A stretch of 64,000 nucleotides of DNA from Kangiella sp. (GTDB lineage: Bacteria; Pseudomonadota; Gammaproteobacteria; Enterobacterales; Kangiellaceae): NCBI RefSeq assembly GCF_014762745.1, contig NZ_JABURJ010000122.1, forward strand, positions 21,296-85,295, given 5' to 3'. The notes beneath the pieces were generated by a model. It saw only the letters and a program-made list of their open reading frames with translations. It made no database searches and had not been told where the DNA came from. Shown here piece after piece: positions 1-9,948 of this stretch. Position numbers and translations under genes: made by a program. Position 1 is the stretch's first letter, and each line of letters starts with the position of its first letter.

Positions 1-959
1 CTTGCTTTTGCATATTTATAACTGTTAGCGATACTTTTCCAAACATCTTCGTCTGACTCTACAATACCTTTGTTAACACCTTCTTCAAGGCGCTCGGCAG
101 CAAGAAGAGGGATCTGGTTATTTGAGTACAAAGCTGAAAGCTGCTTGTAGTTAGTTTCCGAATCCCACATACCGTTCATGTAAGCAAGTTCAGCTAGTGC
201 TAACATATCAGCAGATTTACCGCGTTGGCTCAACACAGCAAACAAGTTGTTATATACTGACTTTTCAGCAGGAAATAACTCAACCATCTCTCTGCCAATA
301 ACCTCTGCACCTGGCAGATCCTTAAGCTCGATATGGGCAGCAAATAACATGCTGTATAACGGCTTAGTGGATTTACTACCTTCCTGAATAGCTAGATAGG
401 CCGGACAGATCGCAGCTCGAAAATCCTGTTTTTGATATAACAAGCTTGCATAAGTTGCGTAAGAAGTTGCAGGAGGATTGATAACCTCATCAAAATATTC
501 TTTCATCCAGCGAATCGCTGAGTTGTAATCTTCTTGTGAGGCATCTATTTGAGCAAGCATTAAACGAAGATTAACTTCATTTTGCTTACCAAGCATGCCT
601 GTACCCATAGCTCTAATGAGCTCTCTTTTAGCTGCTGCATACTGCCCCATTTCACGATAGTTTACGCCTAGCAGATAAATGGAACGCCCAACTACAACTT
701 TGTCTCCGGAGTTTTCGATAATATCGTTCAGTATCGCTATGGATTCGTTGTATTTACCGTCCGCATAAGCCTCATTAGCCGCAGTAATTTTTTTGTATGC
801 TGACTCAGAGGTAATAGTAGGCATTTTCTCTTCGTCGTACTCGCCTTGTTTAGGAGCAAGCAATTTACATGAGCTTGTGTACTTAGTCTGTGGCAAAGCG
901 TTTGCCACAGTACCTACTGTCAAAGCAATGACTCCAACGATGTATGAAATTTTAGTCAT
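1..959 (-). CDS. TPR-like secreted protein (3' end beyond window), first gene upstream-side partner of the TonB cluster
   Basis: Minus-strand open frame from ATG at 959 (MTKISYIVGVIALTVGTVANALPQTKYTSSCKLLAPKQGEYDEEK...) through position 1 with no stop; signal peptide; helical repeats such as AANEAYADGKYNESIAILNDII. Not in supplied ORF track because it runs off the edge. Confidence 0.75.
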   Translation of the reverse strand, partial: MTKISYIVGVIALTVGTVANALPQTKYTSSCKLLAPKQGEYDEEKMPTITSESAYKKITAANEAYADGKYNESIAILNDIIENSGDKVVVGRSIYLLGVNYREMGQYAAAKRELIRAMGTGMLGKQNEVNLRLMLAQIDASQEDYNSAIRWMKEYFDEVINPPATSYATYASLLYQKQDFRAAICPAYLAIQEGSKSTKPLYSMLFAAHIELKDLPGAEVIGREMVELFPAEKSVYNNLFAVLSQRGKSADMLALAELAYMNGMWDSETNYKQLSALYSNNQIPLLAAERLEEGVNKGIVESDEDVWKSIANSYKYAKA

Positions 960-979
960 AATTATTACTTTACTCAGAG

Positions 980-1618
980 TTAGTTATCCAGCTGGAAGTC
1001 TAATTTATACTTCATGTCACGCTGATGGATTGGCTGACCATTAACAATGCGTGGCTTAAACTTCCATTTGCGTATCGCTCTTAAGGCTTCTCTACGGAAC
1101 ATACCCCTAGGGTTTTCATCTATGACACGAATGTTTGATGGTGATCCATCAGGAGCAATATCAAACTGAAACAGTACGAAACCTTGAATACCTTCCAGAG
1201 CAGCTTTTTGCGGATACTCAGGTGGAACAGTAACCAAAGGAATAGCTTCACCGTCGCCCATGCCAGAAAAATCTGATGAACCTAGCCCGCCAATGTAAAT
1301 TCCACCACCATCCATTGTTGCATCAATATTATCAATTTTGATGTCAACTAAAGCTGTAACCACCTGCTTTTGTTCAGGAACATCTTGCTGCTGAGGAGGT
1401 GGTGGCTCTTTTGGTGGTGGTGGCTTTTTAGGAGGAGTACGCTCTTTGCGCTGTACATCTTTTTCCTCTTCAATGAAGCCTATATCGATATTGACATTGT
1501 CTCTTTCTCGTTCTTGATCACCAGCAGTGTCAATCAGAGCATTCATCAATAAGAAAATGCCAAGTACGATACCAATCGCTAATAACGCACTTAATAATGT
1601 TCTTGCCATGTTATTCAA
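980..1618 (-). CDS. TonB-family energy transducer (short, TonB2-type)
   Basis: N-terminal TM helix, proline/lysine-rich linker (RTPPKKPPPPKEPPPPQQQ), C-terminal TonB domain (VTVPPEYPQKAALEGIQGFVLFQFDIAPDGSPSNIRVIDENP...FRREALRAIRKWKFKP). Confidence 0.93.
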   Translation of the reverse strand: MNNMARTLLSALLAIGIVLGIFLLMNALIDTAGDQERERDNVNIDIGFIEEEKDVQRKERTPPKKPPPPKEPPPPQQQDVPEQKQVVTALVDIKIDNIDATMDGGGIYIGGLGSSDFSGMGDGEAIPLVTVPPEYPQKAALEGIQGFVLFQFDIAPDGSPSNIRVIDENPRGMFRREALRAIRKWKFKPRIVNGQPIHQRDMKYKLDFQLDN

Positions 1619-2012
1619 CCCTTTCCGTTGCTACAGATACATTTGCACCGGAACTTTTTGCAATATCCAAGACTTCTAACACCAATCCGGCTCGTGCTTT
1701 TTTATCCGCCTGGATAACCACTTCACCTTCAAGGTTTTCAGTCCTTAGCGACTGTATTTTTGCCTTAATTTCAGACGGTTGTAGCATATCTTTATCAATA
1801 AAAATCTGGTTTTTATCATCGATAGCTACAAAGATATATGCGTTTTTACGCTCTTCTGCAGATAGTGCAGTAGGCTTGCTAACATCAACCCCGGCCTGCT
1901 TAACAAACACAGTCGTCACAATAAAGAAGATAAGCATAATGAACACGATATCCAGCATCGGAGTCATGTCAATTTCTACATCTTCTTGTTTCTTTTGAGT
2001 CTCAATCGCCAT
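1611..2012 (-). CDS. exbD: ExbD/TolR family biopolymer transport protein
   Basis: VEIDMTPMLDIVFIMLIFFIVTTVFV motif with conserved Asp in TM helix; overlaps tonB start. Confidence 0.93.
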   Translation of the reverse strand: MAIETQKKQEDVEIDMTPMLDIVFIMLIFFIVTTVFVKQAGVDVSKPTALSAEERKNAYIFVAIDDKNQIFIDKDMLQPSEIKAKIQSLRTENLEGEVVIQADKKARAGLVLEVLDIAKSSGANVSVATERVE

Positions 2013-2027
2013 TAAGGTTCACCAATT

Positions 2028-2540
2028 CTAGTGATGTGGAAGATTATCAGCTAACTGATGCGACTTAATATAAGCTGTTTGCTCAAGACGGCTACTAAAG
2101 AAAATACCCGACAATGCTGAAACCATACCAGCCATTGTAGGAATAGTTGCTTTAAAAATACCACCTGCCATTTGACGAGCACTACCTGAGCCTTGGCCAG
2201 ACATACTCTCAAACACATCAATCATACCGGTTACGGTACCCAACAGACCAAGCAATGGACATATTGCGATCAGAGTCTTAATCAAAAGCATGCGCTGATT
2301 AAGGGCCTCACGGGCAATCGATACCCAAGCTTCTCTGATTCGATGTGCTTGCCATGACTTAGTATCTTCACGAGCGTTCCATTGAGCAATCATCATTCTT
2401 GCCTCTTTTGGAAACTCACTGTAGATGTACCAATACCGTTCGATAATAAAGGTCCACATTAAGAAGAGAACGAGTCCTATCCACCATAGGACCCATCCAC
2501 CTTTATCTATAAAATCGAGTATCGTATAGATTAATTCCAT
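2028..2540 (-). CDS. exbB: MotA/TolQ/ExbB proton channel family protein (ExbB2-like)
   Basis: LIKTLIAICPLLGLLGTVTGMIDVFESM...GGIFKATIPTMAGMVSALSGIFFSSRL. Confidence 0.92.
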   Translation of the reverse strand: MELIYTILDFIDKGGWVLWWIGLVLFLMWTFIIERYWYIYSEFPKEARMMIAQWNAREDTKSWQAHRIREAWVSIAREALNQRMLLIKTLIAICPLLGLLGTVTGMIDVFESMSGQGSGSARQMAGGIFKATIPTMAGMVSALSGIFFSSRLEQTAYIKSHQLADNLPHH

Positions 2541-2549
2541 AAGAATTAC

Positions 2550-3893
2550 CTATCCGTTACTTTCTTCATGCTGAGCCATTAAACCAGTGCTCTGCTCTTC
2601 AAGAACATGAATAATGCTCTTGCTTTTGCCAGCAACTACAGCGTGTAAGAAAGTTAAAGGAATAGCAGCTAATAGACCCCAAACCGTTGTTACCAACGCT
2701 TGTGAAATACCGTCAGCCATAGTTTTCGGATCGCCTGTACCGTATAGAGTAATCGATTGGAATACTTCAATCATACCTACAACAGTACCTAATAGACCTA
2801 GTAATGGACCAAGTGCTGCAATTACCTTGATTAAGTTAATACCACGTTCAATCTTAGGCGTTTCTTTCAGAACTGCTTCATCCAGTTTAAGCTCAAGATT
2901 TTCTACGTCTTCATTACGGTTTGCTTGGTAAACCTTCATGATACGACCAAGAGGGTTGTTGCCAGGCGTTGCAGATTTCTTCTGCGAATGCACTTTTGGA
3001 CCGGTAACAAAGTACAAAGTAAAGATACGCTCAAGTGCGATTAATAGACCAATAACCAGCAGCACCATTACAGTTTTACCTGCAAAACCACTGAATTCCC
3101 ACAAACGGTCAATCAGGCTCATTTTTTGCTTTTCTAACTGCAGAATTGCGCCTTTACTAGGATCAAGGAACAAACCAGCGTAGCCAGAATTAGTTGACTG
3201 GAATTCTTCTACCTGATTAAGAACACGAGAGTCTGGTTGTACTTGCAATGTCTTGATGACGCCTTTATCAAAGAACAAATACTCACCATTTGAAATCAGA
3301 TTGAAAGTACCAACGCGAGTTACAGTCTGCTGCTCTGAGCGACCACCTTCATTGACCACATCAGCAGTGAATGTTGTTGTTTGGCCCTGCTCTGACATTT
3401 CTTGCAACATCAAAACCCAGAAAGCACGCAACTGTTCCATTTTAGGAAGTGCATCAGCTTCGGTCAGAGTATTCAATAAGCCTTGACGACCTGGATACTG
3501 AGCACTCACTAATGAAGTACCGATATCACCGGTCATGCTGTTTGCAGATTGACGAACAACACCAAACAACTCACCCAAGTTACCCTGTTTAATACGCAAA
3601 TCTTCAGAGATTTGAGTCAGCTCTTTTTCATTTTCATCAAACTGAGCCTTTAAACGCTCACTTTTAGCTTCTTCTTCAGCCAGGCGTCGTTTAGCATCAG
3701 CCAGAAGGTCCGCCTGACGATTACGTTGAGAACGGAACTGTTGAACGCGCTGCTCGTTTACTTGCTCTTGAATACGCGCTTTATCACGAACCTTCTTCAA
3801 AAGGTCTGAATGTGACAAACTTTCTGCCGCATTGGTAGCAACAGATGCCAGCGCGAAGACGCCAGCTAATGTGATAGCTAGAATATTTCTCAT
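2550..3893 (-). CDS. TtpC-like ExbB/TolQ protein with long N-terminal periplasmic coiled-coil domain
   Basis: Signal peptide, coiled-coil N-terminus, C-terminal ExbB channel domain (VIAALGPLLGLLGTVVGMIEVFQSITLYGTGDPKTMADGISQALVTTVWGLLAAIPLTFLHAVV). Confidence 0.9.
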   Translation of the reverse strand: MRNILAITLAGVFALASVATNAAESLSHSDLLKKVRDKARIQEQVNEQRVQQFRSQRNRQADLLADAKRRLAEEEAKSERLKAQFDENEKELTQISEDLRIKQGNLGELFGVVRQSANSMTGDIGTSLVSAQYPGRQGLLNTLTEADALPKMEQLRAFWVLMLQEMSEQGQTTTFTADVVNEGGRSEQQTVTRVGTFNLISNGEYLFFDKGVIKTLQVQPDSRVLNQVEEFQSTNSGYAGLFLDPSKGAILQLEKQKMSLIDRLWEFSGFAGKTVMVLLVIGLLIALERIFTLYFVTGPKVHSQKKSATPGNNPLGRIMKVYQANRNEDVENLELKLDEAVLKETPKIERGINLIKVIAALGPLLGLLGTVVGMIEVFQSITLYGTGDPKTMADGISQALVTTVWGLLAAIPLTFLHAVVAGKSKSIIHVLEEQSTGLMAQHEESNG

Positions 3894-4678
3894 TGTGCTG
3901 CCTCCGCTACTGGAACTGGGACTTTAAATAGAACGGGTTGTGAAATGCCACGCGAGAATTTAATCGCATTAGCTACAGAGTCTAAGTACTCTTCTGGTAA
4001 AGATTCCCACTTACGCTCAAGCTTGTTCCAGTAAGCACCACTCTTACCATCAAGAGTTAAATATACGTAAGTCAAACGACCAACACGCAAGAACTCAACT
4101 TCGAGTGGCTCACCATTCGCATCGATTTTACCAGTATCCACTGATACAGCATTACCGTACTGCATCTCGATTTGATAGGCTTCCAGGATTTTACGATACT
4201 TCTCTGATACAGAAACGTTCGCGTCATCCATTAAGGCATAAAGATTTTGAACACGTGTTTGACGCGCATCCAAGTTGAAAGGAATGTCTAACTCAACAAA
4301 CTCATCAAGAGTTGTGATCATTTCATCCATTAAAGGTAAAACACCTTTTTCAGTTTCATCGATACTTTCCATTTCCTGGACACTATCGACGATCTGCTTT
4401 TCCTGACTAGCAATTTGCTTTTCAAGCTGAGCATTGTAGACACGCAACTGATCAACACGTTGCAAAGCATTACGATATTCAAGTGATAAATCCGTTGCTT
4501 CTTCCGCTAACTTATTTACCGATACTTGAGTACTCGCTGCAGCACGATCAATTTGTTTCTCAATGTTCATTGATGACTCAAACTGGCCAGCTGCGAATGC
4601 ACTGCCCATGACAGCTGAGGCCAGAACGGCAACGGCTGTTTTCTTTAAAAATAGTTGTTTTTTCATAAACTTACCCAA
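3890..4678 (-). CDS. DUF3450 family periplasmic protein
   Basis: Signal peptide, coiled-coil, sequence typical of DUF3450 proteins that sit next to TtpC/TonB2 genes; the likely true start is the second Met (MKKQLFLKK). Confidence 0.85.
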   Translation of the reverse strand: MGKFMKKQLFLKKTAVAVLASAVMGSAFAAGQFESSMNIEKQIDRAAASTQVSVNKLAEEATDLSLEYRNALQRVDQLRVYNAQLEKQIASQEKQIVDSVQEMESIDETEKGVLPLMDEMITTLDEFVELDIPFNLDARQTRVQNLYALMDDANVSVSEKYRKILEAYQIEMQYGNAVSVDTGKIDANGEPLEVEFLRVGRLTYVYLTLDGKSGAYWNKLERKWESLPEEYLDSVANAIKFSRGISQPVLFKVPVPVAEAAQ

Positions 4679-4958
4679 ATTTCTGTTCAGAAATCTTTGC
4701 TTTTGATTGCCAATGCTTTTGAAAACTAGAGCTTTCAGACAAAAAAATCAAGTGATTTATCGTCCAGCAAAAAGCCTTAATTTTAAAAGCATTAACGCCA
4801 GCCTTGCGGCCTAAACTTGTGGACAAAGAGGCCAACTATAAAGAGAAAGGCGGTATGGGTCAACAAATGTATCGGGGGAATTAACAATTCTTTATGCAAT
4901 ACATAACTTAAACTTATAAATTATCAGAGCTTCTGGTTTGCCCTGAAAAGTCTAGCTA

Positions 4959-6170
4959 TTAAAAGTTGATACTACCGCTTAACTTTATGTACTTTGGGCT
5001 TTGGAATGTATAGGGAACCAAGCCGCTGGCATCTAAATCCATTGATTGCGACATTGAATCTTCCAAGTGCGCAGCACCCAGTAGATTCATCAAATCAATT
5101 CGTATAACTAATCCGGTTTTGTTCCATCTGGTCTGATACTGAAGACCAATATCAAGAGTGGTATCTTCGAACTCCAACAGTTCGGAAGATCCTGAATTTA
5201 AGGATAATTTACTCTCTTGCTTATTTACATTAGCTGCAAGTGTCCAATCCTCAGCGAACCGCATCCCACCATAAAGTGATAGCGCGCTGGCCTCAAATGG
5301 CGTGTCTTGTTCCTGAAGACCCAGAAAGTGTTCCTGATAACGCCCTTTGCCGCTTTCGACAGAAGCTCCTAGAGTAAAGTCATCATTAACCTGCCGGCTG
5401 ATCTTGATCTCGATGCCTTCCAGGTCTTGTTGAAAACTTTCAATTCCAGCCAGATTGGATTTCAGGTTAATCGACTCGGGAGAGCCATCCTGATTAAAGT
5501 CGTAGTAGAAGCGATAGCCAGTGTCTTGCTGCTCCAATTCTGACAATGCAGACTTGGTTGTTACCATTTCTATATCCGACTTCATATAACTAATGGTTAC
5601 ATCCCAGCCCTGTCCTACCTCCTGGTTAAACCCCAAGCCCACAGAGTTCTGCTCAAGAGCCTTCTGATCCAGCATAGAGTGAACAGAATCATCAATACTC
5701 ACGGAAACCGGTAAGCTTTGCTTGCCATAATTTACGAAAAACTGAGAAGTCTGGTTGGGCGCCTGATATGCCGCTAGAAAGTTCGAGTTAGCCTCTTTAG
5801 TTTGTGCTGCTCGAGATAAATCCAAAGAAACGAGCCACTCACCCTGCTCTTCATCTTTGATGCTGAAGGCAAGAGGATCGCTTTCAAGGCTCTTGGAGCC
5901 TAAGGCATTGAACTTATTATTAGCCAGCAAACTGACACTGATGTCATTTGCGGTAACGCGCACACTGGAGTCGTCAATTACAAAAGGCTTAAAGCCGGCA
6001 AACTGTGTGCCCGGCAGACCATCCATCACAAATAACTCATCGCTCATATATGAATCACCTTGCTCAGCACTTTTAGCAAAGCTGCTTAGCGCTAAAGAGC
6101 TCATCGCTGCCACTAGTAACGCCCGAAATACAGGCACACGAAATGGCTTAGAGGTAGGTTTCATCATCAT
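4959..6170 (-). CDS. Predicted outer-membrane beta-barrel protein of unknown function
   Basis: Signal peptide (RALLVAAMSSLALSSFAKSA), alternating aromatic/polar beta-strand pattern, C-terminal Phe (YIKLSGSINF). Confidence 0.6.
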   Translation of the reverse strand: MMMKPTSKPFRVPVFRALLVAAMSSLALSSFAKSAEQGDSYMSDELFVMDGLPGTQFAGFKPFVIDDSSVRVTANDISVSLLANNKFNALGSKSLESDPLAFSIKDEEQGEWLVSLDLSRAAQTKEANSNFLAAYQAPNQTSQFFVNYGKQSLPVSVSIDDSVHSMLDQKALEQNSVGLGFNQEVGQGWDVTISYMKSDIEMVTTKSALSELEQQDTGYRFYYDFNQDGSPESINLKSNLAGIESFQQDLEGIEIKISRQVNDDFTLGASVESGKGRYQEHFLGLQEQDTPFEASALSLYGGMRFAEDWTLAANVNKQESKLSLNSGSSELLEFEDTTLDIGLQYQTRWNKTGLVIRIDLMNLLGAAHLEDSMSQSMDLDASGLVPYTFQSPKYIKLSGSINF

Positions 6171-6466
6171 TGTACGACTCTTAATTGATTAAATATTGAT
6201 CTTATCTTTATCTAGAAGAGCTTGGTTTCGGTTGACTTATCAATAAGTTATCGATAATTAAATGTATCAGCGCCAAACCCTTTTAGCATTTATTCAGTAT
6301 AGGTAAATGCCTGATTCCTTTCAACTTGAAGAGTTGTAAAATTAGGTAAACCTCACAAGTTATTATGCTAACTGACTGTATTTTGTGCCATTATTCCCAA
6401 CCTCGGCTATCCATGCCAAATTAACATTGGTATGATTAGAACTTCCGACAAGAACAACTTTGCCGA

Positions 6467-8125
6467 ATGAGCATACAAACACCCTCTAAATCTCTGTTTT
6501 TGGCACTTTTTAGTGGCTTCTTGTGTTGGTCTTGCCAACCTCAGGATGATTTAGACTCATTACAGCAGGACAGTTTACTTGTCTATTGCTCTGAAGGAAG
6601 TCCTGACTCCTTTAATCCGCAGCTTGTTAGCTCCGGAACTTCGTATGATGCCACAGCTCACACTATCTATAATCAGCTTGTAACCTACACCCCTGGCACC
6701 ACTGATATTGCCCCCTCACTGGCTGAATCCTGGCAGATCAGCGATGATGGCACACGATACCGTTTTAAACTAAGAGACAATGTCCGCTTTCACGGCAACG
6801 AGGTATTCACCCCAACACGCCCTTTAAATGCAGATGACATCATTTTCAGCTTTAATCGGCAACGATTGGACGATCATCCCTACCACTCGATTTCTGGTGG
6901 TCGCTATCCCTACTTTTATTCCCAGGGGTTGGATCAGCTGATTCTGGATATCAATAAAGTCAGTGATTCTGAAGTTGAATTTGTGTTATCGCGCCCCGAA
7001 AGTCCGTTTCTTGCCATCCTTGCCACCCCATTTGCATCTATTTTATCAGCAGAGTATGCCGATGTTTTACAGGTGATGGAGAAGCCTGAGTGGATCGACA
7101 GCAGGCCAATTGGTACAGGCCCGTTCAGACTCAAGCGCTACGAGCCAGATTCACACATTCGCTACGAAGCCTTTGCGGCTCATTTCAAAGGCTCGCCGAA
7201 AGTGACCGATCTGGTGTACTCCATTACACCAGATGCCGCCATGCGCTTTGCACGCTTCAGCGCTGGCGAATGCGACATTATGAGCAATCCATTGCCGGTT
7301 CATTTACGTATTGCCCGTCAGAACAAACTGACCATCTTAGAAGTACCTGGCTTTAACGTGGCCTACTGGGCCTTTAATGTGGAAAAGCCACCCTTCCACG
7401 ATGTGAAGGTACGACAGGCACTGTCCATGGCCATTAATCGCGAAGCCATTTTAAAAGCCGTCTATGACCGACAGGCCCAAATTGCGACCAGCCCGATTCC
7501 ACCTTCGTCCTGGGCCTACAACAAACAGGTCTCACGTGTTCGCTATAATTCTCAACAGGCAAAGCAGTTACTCGCCGAAGCTGGCTATGAAAATGGCTTT
7601 ACCATCGATATCTGGGCAATGCCGATCCAAAGGGCCTACAATCCCAATGCTCGCAAGATGGCTGAGATGATGCAGCAGGATTTAGAAAAAATTGGAGTTA
7701 AGGCTCGAATCATAAGTTATGAATGGGGGACATTTCTCGCCCGGGTTGGCCAGGGACTGCACCATAGCGTCCTGCTTGGCTGGAACGCAGACAACGGTGA
7801 CCCGAGCAATTTCCTGAACCCATTATTGAGTTGCGCTTCTGCCCGCAGCGGTAACAACTATGCCAAATGGTGCCACCCAGAATTCGATCAACTTATTCTA
7901 AAGGCCAGCCAGTCTTCCGATGTCGACAAACGCAAAGAATACTATCTGCAAGCACAAACCCTCTTCAAGCAGGAAGCGCCCTGGCTGACCATAGCACATG
8001 CCAATAAAAGCCTGCTCAGCCAGCCTGACGTCTCTGGCCTGGTCATATCACCTGTAGGCAATATCGAATTCGACAATGTGACATTTACTAACACTGATGA
8101 TAAGTCCGCAGAGGGTATGGACTAA
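6467..8125 (+). CDS. sapA: SapA-like periplasmic peptide-binding protein of ABC transporter (SBP family 5)
   Basis: SBP_bac_5 pattern: LVTYTPGTTDIAPSLAESWQISDDGTRYRFKLRDNVRFH; SRPIGTGPFRLKRY; NVAYWAFNVEKPPFHDVKVRQALSMAINREAI; first of a five-gene sap-ordered operon. Confidence 0.82.
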   Translation: MSIQTPSKSLFLALFSGFLCWSCQPQDDLDSLQQDSLLVYCSEGSPDSFNPQLVSSGTSYDATAHTIYNQLVTYTPGTTDIAPSLAESWQISDDGTRYRFKLRDNVRFHGNEVFTPTRPLNADDIIFSFNRQRLDDHPYHSISGGRYPYFYSQGLDQLILDINKVSDSEVEFVLSRPESPFLAILATPFASILSAEYADVLQVMEKPEWIDSRPIGTGPFRLKRYEPDSHIRYEAFAAHFKGSPKVTDLVYSITPDAAMRFARFSAGECDIMSNPLPVHLRIARQNKLTILEVPGFNVAYWAFNVEKPPFHDVKVRQALSMAINREAILKAVYDRQAQIATSPIPPSSWAYNKQVSRVRYNSQQAKQLLAEAGYENGFTIDIWAMPIQRAYNPNARKMAEMMQQDLEKIGVKARIISYEWGTFLARVGQGLHHSVLLGWNADNGDPSNFLNPLLSCASARSGNNYAKWCHPEFDQLILKASQSSDVDKRKEYYLQAQTLFKQEAPWLTIAHANKSLLSQPDVSGLVISPVGNIEFDNVTFTNTDDKSAEGMD

Positions 8126-9084
8126 TGTTCAGACTACTTATCCGGCATGGAACCACCTTATTTGTCAGCCTCTTTGGTTTGACCTTGCTAACCTTTGTGC
8201 TCAGCCAACAGGGCGATGAAGCTTTGCATCTTTACCAGAGCCAACATTTCATTGGCCAATATTTCGAGTACCTGCAGTTTCTTTTAGCAGGTGACTGGGG
8301 ATTCTCCAGCATTCATAACCGTCCGGTACTGTATGACTTCCTGTTACACTTCCCTGCCACTATTGAACTAGTTGTACTTGCCCTTTTGTTCGCCATCGTC
8401 TTTGGTTTGACACTGGGTATTATGGCCGCCAATCGACGCGGCAAGTGGCTGGATAACACCTTGATGGGAGTCACTTTGGCCGGGTATTCCATGCCAATTT
8501 ACTGGTGGGGGATGCTTCTGGTACTACTTTTTTCTTTGACCCTGGGATGGACGCCAGTGGCGGGTAGAATTGACTATGTTTACGACATTCCGCCGGTAAC
8601 GCGCTTTATGCTGATAGACTCTCTGCTCAGTCAGGGTCAATATGGTTTCGATGCCTTTTTCAATGCTCTGCTGCACTTAATACTACCGGCCATAACTTTG
8701 AGCACAATACCGATGGCCATTATCGCCCGCATGACACGCTCATCCTTGTTGGGGGTGCTTAAAGCTGAATACATTCGTACCGCCCGCTCCAAAGGCCTAA
8801 GCCAACAACGAATAATCTGGATCCACGCACTTAGAAATGCGCTCATCCCCATTTTGACGATCAGCGGCGTTCAGGTCAGCATCATCATGTCGGGAGTGAT
8901 CATTACCGAATATATTTTTGCCTGGCCTGGTGTTGGTAAGTGGTTGCTTGAAGCAGTCTCACGACGCGACTTTGCCAGCATTCAGGCAGGAATTCTGGCC
9001 CTATCACTACTGGTGATAGCTTTCAATCTAGCGCTCGATCTGCTGGCAAGCTATATGAACCCAAGACTAAGGAGGCCGTCGTGA
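8125..9084 (+). CDS. sapB: SapB-like peptide ABC transporter permease
   Basis: BPD_transp_1 permease with EAA loop (EYIRTARSKGLSQQRIIWIHALRNALIPI); overlaps sapA stop. Confidence 0.82.
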   Translation: MFRLLIRHGTTLFVSLFGLTLLTFVLSQQGDEALHLYQSQHFIGQYFEYLQFLLAGDWGFSSIHNRPVLYDFLLHFPATIELVVLALLFAIVFGLTLGIMAANRRGKWLDNTLMGVTLAGYSMPIYWWGMLLVLLFSLTLGWTPVAGRIDYVYDIPPVTRFMLIDSLLSQGQYGFDAFFNALLHLILPAITLSTIPMAIIARMTRSSLLGVLKAEYIRTARSKGLSQQRIIWIHALRNALIPILTISGVQVSIIMSGVIITEYIFAWPGVGKWLLEAVSRRDFASIQAGILALSLLVIAFNLALDLLASYMNPRLRRPS

Positions 9085-9944
9085 CGCTCTCCAATAGTAA
9101 ATTAGCCTGGCAGGTATTTAGCCATAATAAAAGTGCCATGACAGGTAGCTTAATCCTGCTTATAGTTCTGTTGATGAGCCTGATCGGTCCCTGGTTTGCT
9201 CCGCATGATCCCGCCCAGCAGTTCAGTGATAAAATTCTGACGCCACCCCTCTGGTACGACAATGGTGACTTTGTAACACCGCTTGGCACCGATGACCTGG
9301 GGCGCGACATGCTGTCACGGCTGCTGCACGGTGCTCGCCTGTCGCTTAAGCTGACTTTGATGGTGGTTTTCGCAGCTGCATTTATAGGCATTATACTGGG
9401 AGCCGCCGCTGCATTCCTGAATTCAGGCTTACGCTCACTACTTATGCGCTTCATGGACTTATTGCTGTCCCTGCCCTCTCTGCTATTGGCCATTGCCATT
9501 GTTGCTATGATTGGGCCAGGACTGCCCAATGCGGTCTATGCCGTGGTTATTGTTTTGATCCCTCAATTCGTGAAAGTAACTCAAAGTGCTATCTCGGAGG
9601 AACTTGGCAAAGATTATGTCATGGCCGCCAGACTCGATGGTGCCGGACACATCAGACTACTACTGCACCATGTCTGGCCGAATATTATTCCAGCACTAAT
9701 CGTGCAACTGACCTTCAGTTTCTCGACCGCCTTGCTGGATATTGCAGCCCTTGGCTTTCTTGGGCTAGGAGCTCAGCCACCCATGGCCGAATGGGGAACC
9801 ATGCTGTCCGAAGCCAGAGCCTTTATCCAGTTTGCTCCCTGGACCATGACCTTGCCTGGACTGGCCATTTTCCTAACTGTGTTATCCATTAATCTGGTCG
9901 GTGATGGACTACGCGATGCATTTGATCCACGATTAAACAGGTAA
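9081..9944 (+). CDS. sapC: SapC-like peptide ABC transporter permease (GTG start)
   Basis: OppC/DppC-type: PLGTDDLGRDMLSRLLHGARLSL; EAA loop (DYVMAARLDGAGHIRLLLHHVWPNI); GTGA overlap with upstream gene. Confidence 0.82.
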   Translation: MTLSNSKLAWQVFSHNKSAMTGSLILLIVLLMSLIGPWFAPHDPAQQFSDKILTPPLWYDNGDFVTPLGTDDLGRDMLSRLLHGARLSLKLTLMVVFAAAFIGIILGAAAAFLNSGLRSLLMRFMDLLLSLPSLLLAIAIVAMIGPGLPNAVYAVVIVLIPQFVKVTQSAISEELGKDYVMAARLDGAGHIRLLLHHVWPNIIPALIVQLTFSFSTALLDIAALGFLGLGAQPPMAEWGTMLSEARAFIQFAPWTMTLPGLAIFLTVLSINLVGDGLRDAFDPRLNR

Positions 9945-9948
9945 TCTT

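Noticed and set aside
9023-9529. 168-aa minus-strand ORF antisense to sapB/sapC
   Set aside because: Overlaps well-supported permease genes; composition looks like a complement of coding DNA.
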